A DNA stretch of 64,000 bases from Sweltsa coloradensis (lineage: Eukaryota > Arthropoda > Insecta > Plecoptera > Chloroperlidae): contig JAMZAV010003191.1 of the NCBI GenBank assembly GCA_024449915.1, positions 24,425-88,424 on the forward strand, in the 5' to 3' direction. Below are positions 29,700 to 43,594 of this stretch, piece after piece; the first letter of the stretch is position 1; each line of letters begins with the position of its first letter. Made by a program: the position numbers and the translations under genes. The notes beneath the pieces were generated by a model. The model was not told the DNA's origin, did no database searches, and worked only from the letters and a program-made list of their open reading frames with translations.

Positions 29700-30880
29700 C
29701 TTTGAAATTGAAATGATTGAAAGGGGATGGAGAAATCATGTTGAAAATTTAGTCATGTGAATATAACAACAAGATAGAACGTGTAGATGTGATAGTTATC
29801 ATCAATAATCAGAGAGAAAGAGCTGATAAATGCATCCCCCCACCCCTATATTGCGCCCACTGGTAAATCTTGCACGGGGTGATTTCAATCAATTAACGAG
29901 AATATAGCACGGAGGCCAGCGCTGCTTGAAAGGAGCTGCCAATGATTTGATGAGATTATATAACAGGTAACAGCCGTACGGTTTAGACTAAGATGCAACT
30001 CGCTCTAGGGGAATCAGGGTAGGGTATAATACTCTCAACTAATGGGCATGTCCAAGCAGCCGTTGTCTTATTACTTCGAGTGATGTGGTAGCGGGGTCCA
30101 TTATAATCACTAGCTCGGCGATGGACTGATGGGAGACTAATACCCTCAAAGGTCGGTGCACAAATCACAGCCGGATTTCAGAGGAGAGGGCGCGCTTATA
30201 AATACAATTAATAATGTACTGGATGAAATATTAGAGGATTTTGTTAGTTCATTAAAAACTTGTGCAGTTCATTAGGAGACAAACAAAACAATAACGTAAC
30301 TTCAAGCCCTTTGTAAACAAGTTTTAATCTTCAAGCATTAGGAGGAAAGACTCGACGTTATGGGCGAAGAGTATAGAATGCAATAGTAAAAGCAAATTAA
30401 ATTCAAACGTTGAAATAAAATGTCCATCGCATATTCTATGCCAGATATTTCTACGTCTGATGTGATGTAGAACTCAGAATTGTTCTTGTTAGGCCGCTTC
30501 TCAGACACCTTTTATTATTCGCACTGGCAGACCTGAGCTTCTGCAAAACTGAAAAAAAGTGGTAATTAGTGATACAAGCATCAGATTTGGCAAAGTTGTT
30601 CTATAGACCAATTAAAGTGATCTGACCGTGGACCTGGAAAATTTTCGAAGGAGGATTCAATATGGCGGCCATTTTCCAAAATGGCCGTCGTAATTATGTA
30701 TTTCGCTCTTTTCAACACGTGCACATCCATGTCTAGGGTGTCATTTTTAGTTATTTTGACGTGGCAACATACGAATTTACCGTTAAAAACACGCTTTGGG
30801 TGATATTTACGTTGCTAATAGAACAATAAAGCGATATTTCGGGACTCAGCGCCCGCGACTGCATATGACGACTACACACA
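29700..30880. other. No gene seen
   Basis: Unique sequence. A short palindromic fragment at about 30660-30690 (ATGGCGGCCATTTTCCAAAA) recalls a block of the 23-26 kb inverted-repeat element. Frames on both strands are short and unrecognisable. Confidence 0.35.
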
Positions 30881-30901
30881 TCACGATGATTTTATCGTCG
30901 C

Positions 30902-31190
30902 TCTGCCGTATTATTCTACAATAGTCAGTTTACTTCTTATTGTATTCCCATACTGTGTGATATACTGACTCCTAGAAAATGTGATTCAATACAACACCAG
31001 TGTTTATGCCGCAGGACTTCATTTTGATCTGCCGTATTATTCTACAATAGTCAGTTTAATTTGTGTGATATATGAGATACCCCCAAAACACCTTATCGTA
31101 TTCCCATACTATGTGATACACTGACTCCTTGTAAATATGATCCAATATAATAACCAGTGTTTATGCCGTAGGACTTCATTTTGATCCGAG
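30902..31190. repeat. Tandem duplication, two diverged copies
   Basis: CTGCCGTATTATTCTACAAT, GTATTCCCATACT.TGTGAT, CTGACTCCT and CAGTGTTTATGCCG.AGGAC occur in order at 30902-31030 and again at 31028-31188. The second copy carries a ~35-bp insertion. Confidence 0.8.
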
Positions 31191-31603
31191 ATGAAAAAGG
31201 TTTCTATTGCATAGCGCGTGCGAGTATATTATGCAAACTATGATTGTGTTGCGGTGTTGTTTTAACTTGCCCCAAAAGTTAAAATGTGTGTAACAAGTAA
31301 AATTAAACAAAGTGTTAATACTTAGTGAGTTGTACTCTGGAAATGTGTTAGCTGTGAATATAAAAATATAACTGAGTACCGTTTAAATTCGTGTTATGAA
31401 TTAAAAGTGTTGATATATTCTCTTAAGTAATTAATCGAAATAATATATTTAAAAATCAAACAGGCATAGAGGCCTAACCTAGTAGCGCAACAATACATAA
31501 TTAGTCTATAAGTAGAACATCGTCACTTGAGAACTTGAAGTGAGTGCTAACAGAACAAATCACCGATCAAGAAGACCTGTAGAACCAACAAGACCCGTAA
31601 CAA

Positions 31604-31731
31604 TGTTTTGCAGGTACAAGCCAAAACCTTTATTTCTATGCTTCCTAGCTATATGCTGGATAATGCTCCTTTCCATGTTTAGTCCAATGGATAATATTGC
31701 GTATAGATTATCACCTTCGAAAATATATTAA
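31604..31731 (+). CDS. Candidate short frame: possible N-terminal exon of a single-pass membrane protein
   Basis: From the ATG at 31604 (context AACAATGT) the frame reads 42 codons: a short basic tail (CRYKPKP), a ~19-residue hydrophobic segment (LFLCFLAICWIMLLSMFS) and a short polar end (NIAYRLSPSKIY). This is the layout of a type II membrane anchor, as in Golgi glycosyl- or sulfotransferases, or a complete small protein. No following exon and no strong donor were identified. It may be chance. Confidence 0.25.
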
Positions 31732-31749
31732 CATTCTACTACCTACTGT

Positions 31750-31862
31750 TATCAGCCATTAACTTCGACTTTTTCTTTCAAAAAGCACATCACCATTACC
31801 TTACTGTTCATGCAAAATTTTAACGTTGTATAGCCCCACTCGTTTGGTCAGAATCGCTGTCT
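31750..31862 (-). repeat. Fragment of HINE family-B core
   Basis: CTTTTTCTTTCAAAAAGCAC, CATCACCATTACCTTA and CCCCACTCGTTTGGTCAGAA match the family-B core (compare 19780-20060). No termini. Confidence 0.6.
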
Positions 31863-31987
31863 GATCATTAGCAACAAGCGTACTATTTTTCCTTGGGGTT
31901 TTGTGTATTGAATGATATATTAGGTTGCTACTTGCCCGCTTTCCGGAAAGTGGTTTGCCATATTTTGTCTGGTAAATGAAATACCAA

Positions 31988-32322
31988 GTGCGCGAATAGT
32001 CTGGTAAGCGAAATTCCAGTACGCTAATGTTCTAGTGCGCGAAAGTTACAACGAGCAAATGCTTCAGTGCGCGAATAATCAAATGCGCGAATTGCTAAGT
32101 GAGCGAATGGTTTGTGCTTGAAATATTTGTGAGAGAATGATCTAGTGAGCGAATGTTCGTGTGAGCGAATGCTTCAGTGCGAGAGTAGTCTAGTGCGCGA
32201 ATAATTCAACGAGCGAGTAGTCTACTGCGCGAATAAACAGTGAGCGAATAGTTAAGTGCGCGGATGTTCTGGTGCGCTTTTCTTACTAGAACGTTCGCGC
32301 ACTTAAATGTTCGCTCACTTTC
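31988..32322. repeat. CG-rich ~20-bp degenerate minisatellite
   Basis: About fifteen imperfect copies of a unit like AGTGCGCGAATGTTCTAGTG (variants GAGCGAAT, GCGCGAAT, ACGAGCG). The last ~45 bp (ACTAGAACGTTCGCGCACTT) are in inverse orientation to the rest, giving a potential hairpin end. Clearly richer in CpG than its flanks. Confidence 0.8.
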
Positions 32323-32329
32323 CATAGAG

Positions 32330-35300
32330 CCGTTCTCCCTAGTAGAACCAGGAAACAAATACTTAATTTCACAAAACCCTTTTGCTATTCAAATCTAACA
32401 ATACTGCGCATTAGGCAAGATTTATGTCGTAGATTTTAAGCTAGTTTTTGCCAGAATAAAGACTGCGATTAATATGCAGTGAACGATCACGTTTGATCAA
32501 ATTGAATGAAACAATTAAATAAAACATCAAACATACAGCAATATTAAACAGTTCCTGACAGATTGTAGACTTACAGTTGACGGAATTTTGAGTCAGAGTA
32601 TTACGTCTTTTTTTTAATTTCACTATTATTCTTTTGACTATATTTACAATATGTAAAATATTAATTTTATTTGTTGATGTCAGTCTATTTTATGTGTCTC
32701 CAAAAGTGAAGACAGAGTAACATCTATAATTGATTTTAAAAATGTAACCTCTCTCTAGAGTCTAGATCATTTAAATGATCAAGCACAAATTGTTATAAGG
32801 GCTAGAGGCTATTACATATAATTCAGTAAGTGATATTACAGTGATTCAACATGTATGATACAAACATTATAGTGGCATTTTTATTATTTGCGCAAAAAAA
32901 GTCAAAAACTTCCAAAAATAATACAAATTTGTATCAAAAGACTGAAGTTACTATTATGGCTAATCACTATCACCACTCGCTCCACACCATCAGCTCCACC
33001 ATTTCTACGAATCGGTCGAATTTGCTATTGGCTACCCGGCACCTCCACCAAAATCATCATTTTTTTAATACACGATTTCGAGTTGAGCACCAAATACTAG
33101 ACTCGAATTGAAATTTCGAGTACTCGCAAACCCCTATTATCAATGCTATCAACACGGCAATCGTATGTTTGCGATGTACCTATCAGTTTACTTGCATTGC
33201 ATCACACCACATTCTTATCATTAGACAACCTGTATTGAGTGATTCCAACGATAAATCTCTGATGTTATTGTGAAAGATGTGTTAATTAATTTACTCAATC
33301 CATCGTTGCGTTGCATCGCCGTTAAAATCTTATAGTTCACAATTAATCTAGTGAATGGTTATTGAAATAATTTTGGTCATTGTAAAATTCAGATAAATTT
33401 GTTTAAATATGGGATGCATACAATTCCGCGAAAAGATCAATTATTTGTTCTGTCTTCCTTGATAGATCGAACCTGTCGTACAGAAAGTTCCAATGTATGC
33501 ATACCTATCGTTTTGCGTCCATCAATTCCTTCTGGTTTCTAAACGCGCTCAGGTGTTGGCGATTGCAGCTGAACCGTTCGATATATCAATACCAAATTTT
33601 GCATGAATGTTAATAGAGTTCCTTTATATAGATATCCACACTTGGTTTTCAAAAAATCAATGCGAGAGGTAAGTCCAAAACTTGAAAAAATCGAAAATTG
33701 AAAACATGAATTTCAATTTAGGAAATTCCCAACAAACCATTTGTATTACTATAAAACAAAATAACCCTGCGCGTTGACATTGATTTAAACGTTGATATTC
33801 AGCATTAAAATTTTCGTTACAAAATCTTCACACTTGGAATAAATTCCAGAAGTTCACACAAATTGAGTAAATTATGGACATGTCACGATTTTTTCATTCA
33901 AAACAATACGCGTACTGGATCGCATAGATTGATCCTTTATTAACGTATTGTGGATAGGTACGTAGTGTAAACCTTTACCCGTCTATGACTCGTAAACAAT
34001 CTAACAAACGATTCTTAGTTTAAAAACGTGTATTATCTGCCACAGGGCTTAAATCAAAAACGCAACTAAAAACATGTGTAAAGATGTCTCCATGATGAAG
34101 AAATAAATTCTTACAATGTACCATTAATTAATAATAAAAGGAACGCCACCAAATTTAATCATGCATTCAAATTGGTCATTCTGACAAAAGGACAAAAATT
34201 TCGAATCCCTGATGAACACACTATACTACAACATTAACACATCTTAAATTAATACCAGTCTATAAATGAAATAAAAATAAACTTCCATCTGGTCTAACCG
34301 ACTAGCGCCATGAGTGGTCAAATCTGGAACAAATTGTGTGAAGATTTGGCAATCACCCATCCTTTCCCATGTTAGTTGTACATTTTTGAATTGTCATTAT
34401 TAATCGTGCTAGTTGCAATGGATATTGCAAATCGTGAATAAACATCAAGAAATTCGTTCTGTGTCGTCGGCTGTACTAATCTAGAAACCAACACAGGACA
34501 TTGCGTCACATTTTACACCTTTACTGAGCATAGATTCTAAAACTTGAGCAAGATTTGATTCGTACGTTTTAGTTGGTAATCGTCCTTCTGTTTTGGGGAA
34601 TGGTCGTGGGGCTCGATTCTTTAGTGCCTGGTGCGAAGCACCTATAACTAAAAATCTGGTGTGTGCAGTTGGTAATGGATCCAGTTGTGGATGGTCGAGG
34701 TCGTAAGATATGCGATCATTTTGTTTATGGAAATTTGTTTTTGTTTGATTAGAGAAAAAGTAATGGGCTTAGGCGTAAACACAACCAGATTATTAACTGA
34801 CTCAAACTAATAACAAAAGTATGCTCAGAGAAAACCTTCGCTGGGCTCATCGAATGAATGAGAACAGCGAAATAAAGTGACTGATCAAAATCGTTTGGAG
34901 GTACGTGGAATCGAAGAGGCGACCTTCTCAGCGTGTAAGCGGCGCGCTCCCTCTGCCCCTTGTGTGTCCTTGAGCAACAATTAGTAATTACGAGGTGTGG
35001 TCCTGGTTAACCACGTTTTATCTTTGGTTTTATCAAACCTCAGGCCGCACGATCTTGAAAGCATTTGTTTCATTTTATATTTTGCAGGAAATGGACAAAA
35101 CCACACATCGGAAAGCCACACCGTCTTATACTATTTCATAAACGGTCTTCCTCTTCAAACTTGATTATTGAATTTCCCAACATTCCTATTATTATCATTA
35201 TTTCTAGTTAGCTTAGGAAAATATATATAAGTTTCTGGGAAGAGCTTTTAAAAGTTGCAAACAGCATCGAACAAAATTATTTAAGTCGTATAATGCTAGA

Positions 35301-35390
35301 CATGGCCAACTGCAGTGTTGTTGCCGTTGTTGACATGTTGCCGCACTGCTGAATGCGCAGCGCATCATCACCCTGGAACTTGCTGAAACT
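32330..35390. other. No gene seen
   Basis: AT-rich. A GGTGCCGGG-family MITE end lies at 33030-33052 (CCCGGCACCTCCACCAAAA, reverse). A tRNA-like remnant on the minus strand near 34900-34970 has a valine-like arm (GCTTACACGC) and TTCGATTCC but is degenerate. Confidence 0.4.
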
Positions 35391-35393
35391 ATG

Positions 35394-35644
35394 TCGGAAA
35401 ATAGAGTACTAGATCTAGAAATCATTATCCCCGTATGCAACAATCGAAATGGGACAAAAACTATTGTAAATTTTACTGTGTCAAATTTCATAGAACATTC
35501 ATTAACGTCCTCTCGGAAATGGATGAAGAGAAAGAAAATGTGGAGAACCAAACGATTCAAATCACTATAACAACTAGTGAAATGCTCATGCCTATTTATA
35601 TTCCAATTTCAAAACACGATCCCAGTCAAAAAGAGATTTTTTAA
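35394..35644 (+). CDS. Candidate small ORF pair in overlapping frames
   Basis: One ATG frame from about 35391 runs ~59 codons (begins MSENRVLDLEIIIPVCNNRN); a second from 35435 runs 69 codons and ends LMPIYIPISKHDPSQKEIF. The acidic C-terminal part (SEMDEEKENVENQTIQI) and the first frame's N-terminus together look like one protein split by a frameshift, but no homology is recognised and AT-rich DNA produces such frames by chance. Confidence 0.2.
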
Positions 35645-35649
35645 AGTCA

Positions 35650-38600
35650 GTTATTATGAGTAATGTTATATTTCAACAATAACTATAACGCTTTAAATGG
35701 CTATATTATTGTCTTGTTATCCAGTATGCCATCTAAGTATAACAAATGCATTGGAATGAAGGGCACATCACAGGTTGTCTAGGTTCTAGAACATACACAA
35801 AATAAACCATTGCACATTAAAAACTAAAAAGTCTCGCCCATAAAAACGATATAACTCTTCAAATGTGGCACAGTCTTTAATCTAAACATTTGGGTATACA
35901 TTCCATGGCCACGCCATACATTTATTTGCTATTTGTACGTTTGTTGATGTCCTAAACAACCGGGATTGCTTTTCATATCTCAATTTTTATTTCATTGTTG
36001 TTAAGTAGAGTCAGAGTCGATATAGTTTCTCCGTAAATCTTCGTTAACGACTCGGATAGTGTTGTTGGATTGAGATTTGCACAAGAGTGATTTAATATAA
36101 ATATACAGGATATAACCTGACTACTAAAATGGACAATACTTCTGTCAGCGAGTGTACCACACCTGGATGGCAAAGCAAGTAGGAGACCTTGGTTCGAAAC
36201 TAAGTCGATGAGGTGTAGCACTTTTAATTACTGAACAGCGCTAGATTATAATTGGTTTATCACGACATTGCTATAAACGTCCACATGAAGTATCTTTGAG
36301 AACGTTAATGTTAATAAGTAGTCTCTATTAGATTACTTTGTAGAACCGCTGAAACTTTAAACTAGAACCGTAAAAGCCAAATTAAAATGAAAGAAGCTAA
36401 TTTACTGGTGACTTAAAAGTCGGGATCCAAACGGGAGACCTGCACATCAGGTGGTTTTATGACGGGAGGGCAGTCAGTTGTAAATAACAGCCGGTGATGT
36501 GAGTGATGGCACACTTGGCAAGGAATCCGGCGAATACATTTCGGCTGTTTGCTTTGCGTTAGTTTTTAAGGATAGTAGGCTCACATCAAAGGAAGATCTT
36601 CGGAAGTTTGTCATCATAAACATCCAGGTGAGAAGCTATTTGTAACTTTTTAAAGGTCGTTAAAATGAGATAAATATTAAATTAATGCCAACTGTGATTT
36701 CGTTGTCTCACACATTCATAAGGACTACCGACATCCCACATTTAACCTCTGTTTTTTTTGCATGGTGGTATGATTGTTATTTTCGGTATTGCAAATTTCA
36801 AATAATTTATATATCGTGTTATGGTATTCGCATTCTCAGAATCTCATTTTTGTCTCATCAGACTTTTGACCAATACTATTGGCTGTACAGAGCCTTGTAA
36901 TAATTATTATAAAAACAAATTAGTTAATGTTAGTTTTTTTAAGTATACGTTGTTAAAGTAAAATTGTTTGCATTTGTTACACTGTTTGTAGTTTTCAGTT
37001 TCATTGGAGATGATTAACATGAAAATATGGTGTTAATGGAGAAAGTTGGGCAAATAAACCAATACTAATAATATTTATATGATTTTTTTTTTTTTTACTT
37101 ATATAGTATCCATAATATGAAAATGCCGTAAAATTTACTCGACATTGAAATAAACGTCTAACTATTTAGCAGGCGTGGCGAGCTCTGAGTTATTTGGCGT
37201 GGAGCTGTTAGATCAGTGTCCAATTTAAATATACTGAGAGCGTAGCCCCGATAGTGTATCTTTGAATTGCGAGAAGGAACAGTCGTGTTTGAATTTGCTC
37301 TGGGTGACTTACGAGATAAATAAACTATTGTAATAATACGCCAGACTTAAAGGTTATTCACCCAAGATATTTCTACGATCGATGCAAATTAGCGAACATG
37401 TCATTTCGACATATTCTGCAATATCTCAACAAAACTTAAAATTGACCAGTTCATGAAATAAATCCCACAATTCAATCATCCTACCACCTCCAATGGGATC
37501 CTCACACAACCGCTCACCGTTTACCGACCCAACCACGACTTAAACCATCCGCTAATGTGATAATGCTAAGATCTCAACCCTTGTTGGTTCCCAGAGGCTG
37601 GTCCCACCACAAGACTCGCGGCCGATACGTGACCACCTGACCTGTGACCTGACAGGAGATATCCTGTGCATTACACGCCGCCAAGGCTGAGAGACGCTCA
37701 ACGGAAGTGACTTCTGCCCACACGAATCAATGAGCTGCTCCACTGGATCTCCTAATAATTTTACCTGATAGAAAGTACATGGTTCAGTCTTTGCACCTGC
37801 GCAATATTAAGCATTACATCGACTGGTTAATGGACTATTAGCGGACGGCCGTGGAAGATACACCTACCTAAGGAACAAACAAAGCTTATTACCGAACGAA
37901 CATCAAAACCTATTATTGTAAAATTATTAAACTGGTGATTCGTGTGTATCGTATAATCGTATAATAATGTACCCATCTGAAAATTAGTTCTTGTAACAGA
38001 CTGGGTCCCTCATTGTTAATTAATTACTAGATATTTTCAATAAGTATGTAAAGTTTGAGACATATTATGTTACTTATGGTGCCCAGTAAAACGAAAAGTC
38101 GAATAAAATTAGCTCCCCCGTCCTGTTTATCTAACAGTATTTGGAAGTAGTATTTTATTCCTGCAGTCATAAAGCATGATATTTGGTGTAACTTAACGAA
38201 TACATTAATTTCGTATGCTATTTGATTAACACTTTTCCCAAATATATTATAGATCGATAAAAGCATACGAGATGTGTCAGAAAGCCAAGAAAAAAATAAT
38301 TTTCACAAATAAAAACGATCCAGCGTTCTCGATGCTTTCTTTTCAACTATAAATTCTAATGATATGTTGAATTGTTTCTATTTTTCATAATACAATTGTT
38401 TCTATTTTACATAATATAATGATCGATAATGGTCAATCCATCAACTTTCAGACATTCAGTCAACATTGTAATAAATGGTATATTAATCATAACAACATAA
38501 CACCATCATAATTATCCATATTTTAAAATCGAAATATGTTTATTTTCCCTTAAAGCATCGTATCGTGTTGGCGAATTAACGGAAGAAAAATCTTAATGCA

Positions 38601-38900
38601 ATTCTAAATTCACTACAAATAAACCTATTGCTCAACGAGTGAGCGGTGTGGTTAAGAGACCTAAATTGAAAAAAAGTATAATGATTACAATTTACCAATA
38701 AATTGACTGGAGCTAACTCGTTAAGTTAAAAGTCTTGGAATCCAAATACAACTCCCGTTAAACATACGATTCTAAATCGACCAAGATGAATTCGGCAAAA
38801 AACATTACTGGCAAGTGGCAATGGATAGTTTAACTAAAATTGATCAAACTGTTCTGAACTGCAGTTTCTTTCTTTCTTCCACTGCTTCACATTGTTCATG
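35650..38900. other. No gene seen
   Basis: AT-rich. 36130-36230 contains a tRNA-like B-box (GGTTCGAAACT) without a convincing partner. 37550-37760 is less AT-rich with short frames on the minus strand, unrecognised. Confidence 0.35.
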
Positions 38901-38904
38901 CTTA

Positions 38905-39524
38905 AGGCTATTCCAGAGCACTTTTACCGATATTTTGAAAGTCAAAGGAAAATGTCTGAAAGTTGGTTGGATGAAAGATAAATTTGAATAAAAAAGAAGA
39001 AAAAAATTACTTATTTTGGCCATTATTGCAAATTTGGGGTCAATACGAAAATGAATGTTCAAGATGCAATATTTAATTTTGAGCTATAATTTTTTGTGTG
39101 TGTTTCATCACACTTTTGGCTCTGGAATGAGAACAAGGGAAAATGATTTTATGAAATAACTTTTGATGAACGATTTTTTTCGTGTTCCGGTTCAAAACCC
39201 TTTTTTGTACCATGTGCAAAAAAATCGCTCATCGAACATTATTTCAGAAAATGACTTTCCTTTGATTTTTTCCTTTGACTCAGTCCAGAGACAAAAGTGT
39301 GGTGAAACAATAAAAAAATCATAGCTCAAAATTAAATATTGCATCTAGAACACTCATTTTCGTTTGACCCGAAATTTGTATATAATGGCCAAAATAGGGC
39401 TTTTGTCCAGTCCAAAAAAGTTATTTTTTATTTATTTTTTATTCAAATTTATCTTTCATCCAACCACTTTCAGACATTTTCCTTTGAATGTCAAAATATC
39501 GGTAAAAGTGCTCTGGAATAGCCT
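38905..39524. mobile_element. 620-bp palindromic MITE, TA target duplication
   Basis: AGGCTATTCCAGAGCACTTT at 38905 pairs with the complement ending at 39524, and the arms match nearly throughout to a centre near 39215. TA flanks both ends (38903-38904, 39525-39526), the signature of Tc1/mariner-type insertion. No transposase. Confidence 0.8.
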
Positions 39525-39529
39525 TATAG

Positions 39530-42500
39530 GTACGACGACTATATGTTCATCTAAGTATCTGACCTTGAGACGCAATCAACAGAACAGAACACAGAGTGGA
39601 GGACTCTGGAGTACGGGACAGGGCTCTCATTTCAAACTCATTAAGAAATTATTCATTTATTTATTTTGACTTGTTTTGCAAGTTTTTATAATTTAAATCG
39701 AAAAATGTTAATGATGTTTGGAGGAAGATAGAATGACATTTTATGATGTAAACGTTGTAACATTATTGATATTGTAATTAATTATTTGTTAATTTTTTTT
39801 TAAATGTTAAGATAAAAATGTTAAGTACTTGCCACCATTTATACTACATATTTGCAAGGTATGAAAATAAATAAAAATAAAAATAAAAATAATAACATGT
39901 ATTTTTCATGGTGGCAAGTACGGTACCTAAAATTAACATTTTGTTGTAGTATCAAAATTGTCATCCCTTGCTTGTCAATTTTTACAATCATTATTCAACC
40001 AAATCAATTTCCTCCACAGCCCAAACACCTTCTGAACCTATTCACCAAGGATTCCTCAACAGCTGCAGCTGGCAATTGATTCCAAACCACAATTGCTCTA
40101 TTTAGAAAATACCACTTCCCAGCATCCTTCTTCTTTAGTTTATAATTCAACATCCTTTCCCAATTGCATGTAAAGTTGAAAATCTGATTGATTGATTGTT
40201 TGATTGATTGATTAACGAACGTAGCAAGAATACACTATGTAAGTTAACGTTTAATCGAAGAAAATAAAGTATGTCGTGATATTGATTGTCTCTAATCACA
40301 ACTAAATTCTTTGCAGCAGTATTGGTCGCTTTAGCGTTAAAGAAAGGAGATTTTTTACTGAATAACATATTTAAGACGTTCTCTGTGAATTAGTGCAAAT
40401 AGTTATCTTTGAAGTTTCAAAGAAAAATATTTTTTTTACTGAATAAAATATGTAGCACGTTCTCTGTAAATTGGTGCAAATTAACCCGCGAGCCAATACT
40501 CTATATTCACTTTTGAAATAAGACACGTTGTAAAATATTTAGGAACAAAATTATATCCCTGGCTTCATTCAGCTCTTGATTCAGTAGAATGAAACTTAAC
40601 CAAAATCCTGTAAAAATAAATACATTATTAGGCCTTTTAGTTTTAGTGCGATTTTACAACGAACATTATTCACAGATTGGAAATGTAAATTTCTTTACTT
40701 TCATTCGCTTTCTTTTCAGAGATCTCAACGACAATTTTCTTTCATTAACATTTTAATAACAAACATAGATACACCACAATCATTTTCTTTTCCATTCGTT
40801 TCGTTTTCTTGATTTCCTTTTTCCCCATTTGATTAATTTAATTTCACATTTTTAATTAATATTGTATTATCTTATACATTGTTGCTGCAATATTGTTTTT
40901 TCAAAACTTTGACTGCATTAATGTACTATCATGAAAATGTCCTCATTTGTAAATCAGTGTTTTTACCTGAGTAGGATGGACGTTATATCAGTAAATAACA
41001 AGGTGTGAGTGTTCATATAAACAATGATGACGTTACGAAGTTGCATTGAAAACTCTACCGTAGACACATATAACATCCCATGGCTCGTAAGAAAGTGTGT
41101 TCAGGAGCAGTTGTCCTTGTAAACAGCCGAAGCTCGGTTGCGGCTGGAAGAATCATTTAATAACGCGACAAGAACTAAATTGTCCCCCAAACAAAGAGGA
41201 AGCAAGCATGCGCGGGCCACACCAGTCTACGGTTCCGGATGGGCGAGTGAACCGTACCGAGAGATGCGAGCGAGGCATATCGACTGATTATAACAAGATT
41301 TCACATCGTTTCGATACAACAATCCTACCCGAGTATGAAACAGGGGTGTGCAATGCAGATCTCACTTCAGCCAGACTCAAGCAGCGGAATTAAGATTCGC
41401 AGTTTATTAGTTCCAAGATAGTTGACCAAATTCGCTTATTTTCTTCATATTAAATTTTCTTGGGAAGTTTGAATTCAATCGTTATTATTACACAGTTATG
41501 TATATTTAAATAGGTATTAGTCTTATCAGTCGCGCTGAATTGTGTCACTCAATGAGACATTGGCAGGTACTTTTTATACTGACTATTCACCTTAGGTCAG
41601 GATTCATAACTGTATCTCAATCGTTGTTGATTTCAGATCCATCATCTCAGCCTCTATAGCCAGCAGTTGCCTAGCCCCTTGGTTACCCATCATCTGTTGG
41701 CAGATTGTTGTAGTGTACTTGTTGATAGCAGGTAATTGAAAAGTATTTCACATTATTTTAAAATACCTAATTATGAAAAGCGTGTGGGAATAAGCACAAA
41801 CACGTCACAATATATTTTTGTAGTGGTTGTAGGTTTACTTACGTGTGTTAGTTTGATTGCTAACAAAAAGATAGTAGCAGTTTATTGTATTTAAACTGTC
41901 TCATGCCGGGACAGGTCGGCCAGTCATGGGACAGGTCAAATACAATAAACTTCTACTGCTATATTTTTGTAAGTGTTATAGAAGCAATCAATGTAGCAAG
42001 CGGGAAATAATGGTCGAACTCGGTAGTGCCACTTTGTCTGAGGCCATATTTTCTGTTGGATGACTGTGTTGTTTCTAAAGGTTATACATGATTGTACTCA
42101 GATTATTTTTATTTTTATTTACGTGTTATGTTTTAACGGAGAACAGTGTTCAAAATACACAATAAGCCTAGTAAATTCTTAGACAATTTCAAAGCAGCCG
42201 TCGGTCATCGTTATTCGTTCACATTATTGAGTCAGTACATGCGTCACAGCTCACTCGTCGCCTGGGAGACCTAGAATCATTACTAGAAACGAAACTTTCA
42301 TTATATTTTTGTAAATTATTGATCTATTCGAAGTTCAGAATGACTGATAGTAATATTGTGGACCGGTATCTATCAATGATCTGGGAATTTAGGTGACGCA
42401 TAGATGATAGATTAAAAATCAATTTCTGATTTATTACAGAATTACACAATGATTTTCAGTTTGTATTTTCCAAAATTGTTATTAAATAAATTCACACAAT

Positions 42501-43310
42501 TTTTACACTGTATTTAAACTTTTATTTATACTTTCTGATTGAGATAAGTAAAAACAGTTCTATGAAGATATTATTATTGTGTGTATGCATTTTCTCATCA
42601 AATAATTTTAACTGAAGAATATTATTTACTTGCGCATATGCACATGTAATCAATCTAATTGTTCTACACGATTACACCTTTAGATAGCTTGTTAGAAGCA
42701 CAGATAACGGATTGGAAGTGTAGTTATATATTATCTGAGGTGTAAGCTAACAACACTTGCACTATAAGAGTAGAGTTAAGTTTGTGTCTCGGAACTCGGA
42801 AGTCAGTTCACTTTGGTTTGGCATCCCTGATTAGCGATACAATAAGCTCACAGTACGTGAAGGAAAGGCTCGTGAATTGAGACATTACCGAACTGAGTGA
42901 GGAGTAAGAGAAATTACGCGATTAAACCTTGGAGTTTTACACAAAAGAAACGGAAATGCGCTTATTTTTAAATTTCTTACCCTTCTCATTGAGTAGGCAA
43001 CGACCTCCTTGGTTCCTGGACGTATTCACAGCAGCGTAGAGCCACACACTCAACTGCAGGGGAAGAGTGCACGGTCCTTAATTATTCGAGCTTCAAAACG
43101 TTCACAATACATATTATTTAATTATATAAACAAAATTGATCATCAGTTTTTATTAAATTATAATTATTTTCTTTATTTTTTCATTGTCATGGTACAAAGT
43201 AACTTTAAAACTCTTTCCGTTGTAATTTAATTGTAATATTGGAAAGGAGTAAATTAGCTCTTATTTATAATAATGCTAACTATACATGTTCCAGTACGGG
43301 TACAGGTACC
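39530..43310. other. No gene seen
   Basis: AT-rich. A two-copy tandem repeat (TTTACTGAATAAMATAT and ACGTTCTCTGTRAATTRGTG) lies at 40355-40485. 41090-41390 is less AT-rich with a 98-codon open frame lacking an ATG start; 42780-42960 is a similar less AT-rich block. Neither has a recognisable domain. Confidence 0.35.
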
Positions 43311-43316
43311 CAACAG

Positions 43317-43594
43317 AGGGAGCGATTCTACTGAAGCAACAGATAAATAAAACAACAAACAAAATGGTGTCCAATGTCGATCTGTTTTGGTGGAGGTGCC
43401 GGGTTCAATCTATACTCGATACTTTCGAGTGATGTTAGCCCTGTCTCCCTGAACCTATGGCAGGGTCGGTGTCGTCATTGTTCACGGGCATCGTCAACAA
43501 TAAACCGCATGTCAATCGGAAGCCATGTTCAGTTTATATCGTTGTATGTGACACACGCACAGACGGACAGAATAAAGTGATGCACACATGGGAG
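43317..43594 (+). mobile_element. GGTGCCGGG-family MITE copy
   Basis: Begins GAGGGAGCGATTCTAC, contains TTTTGGTGGAGGTGCCGGGT, CATGTCAATCGGAAG and TGACACACGCACAGACGGAC, ends ACATGGGAGCTACAC. Confidence 0.65.
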
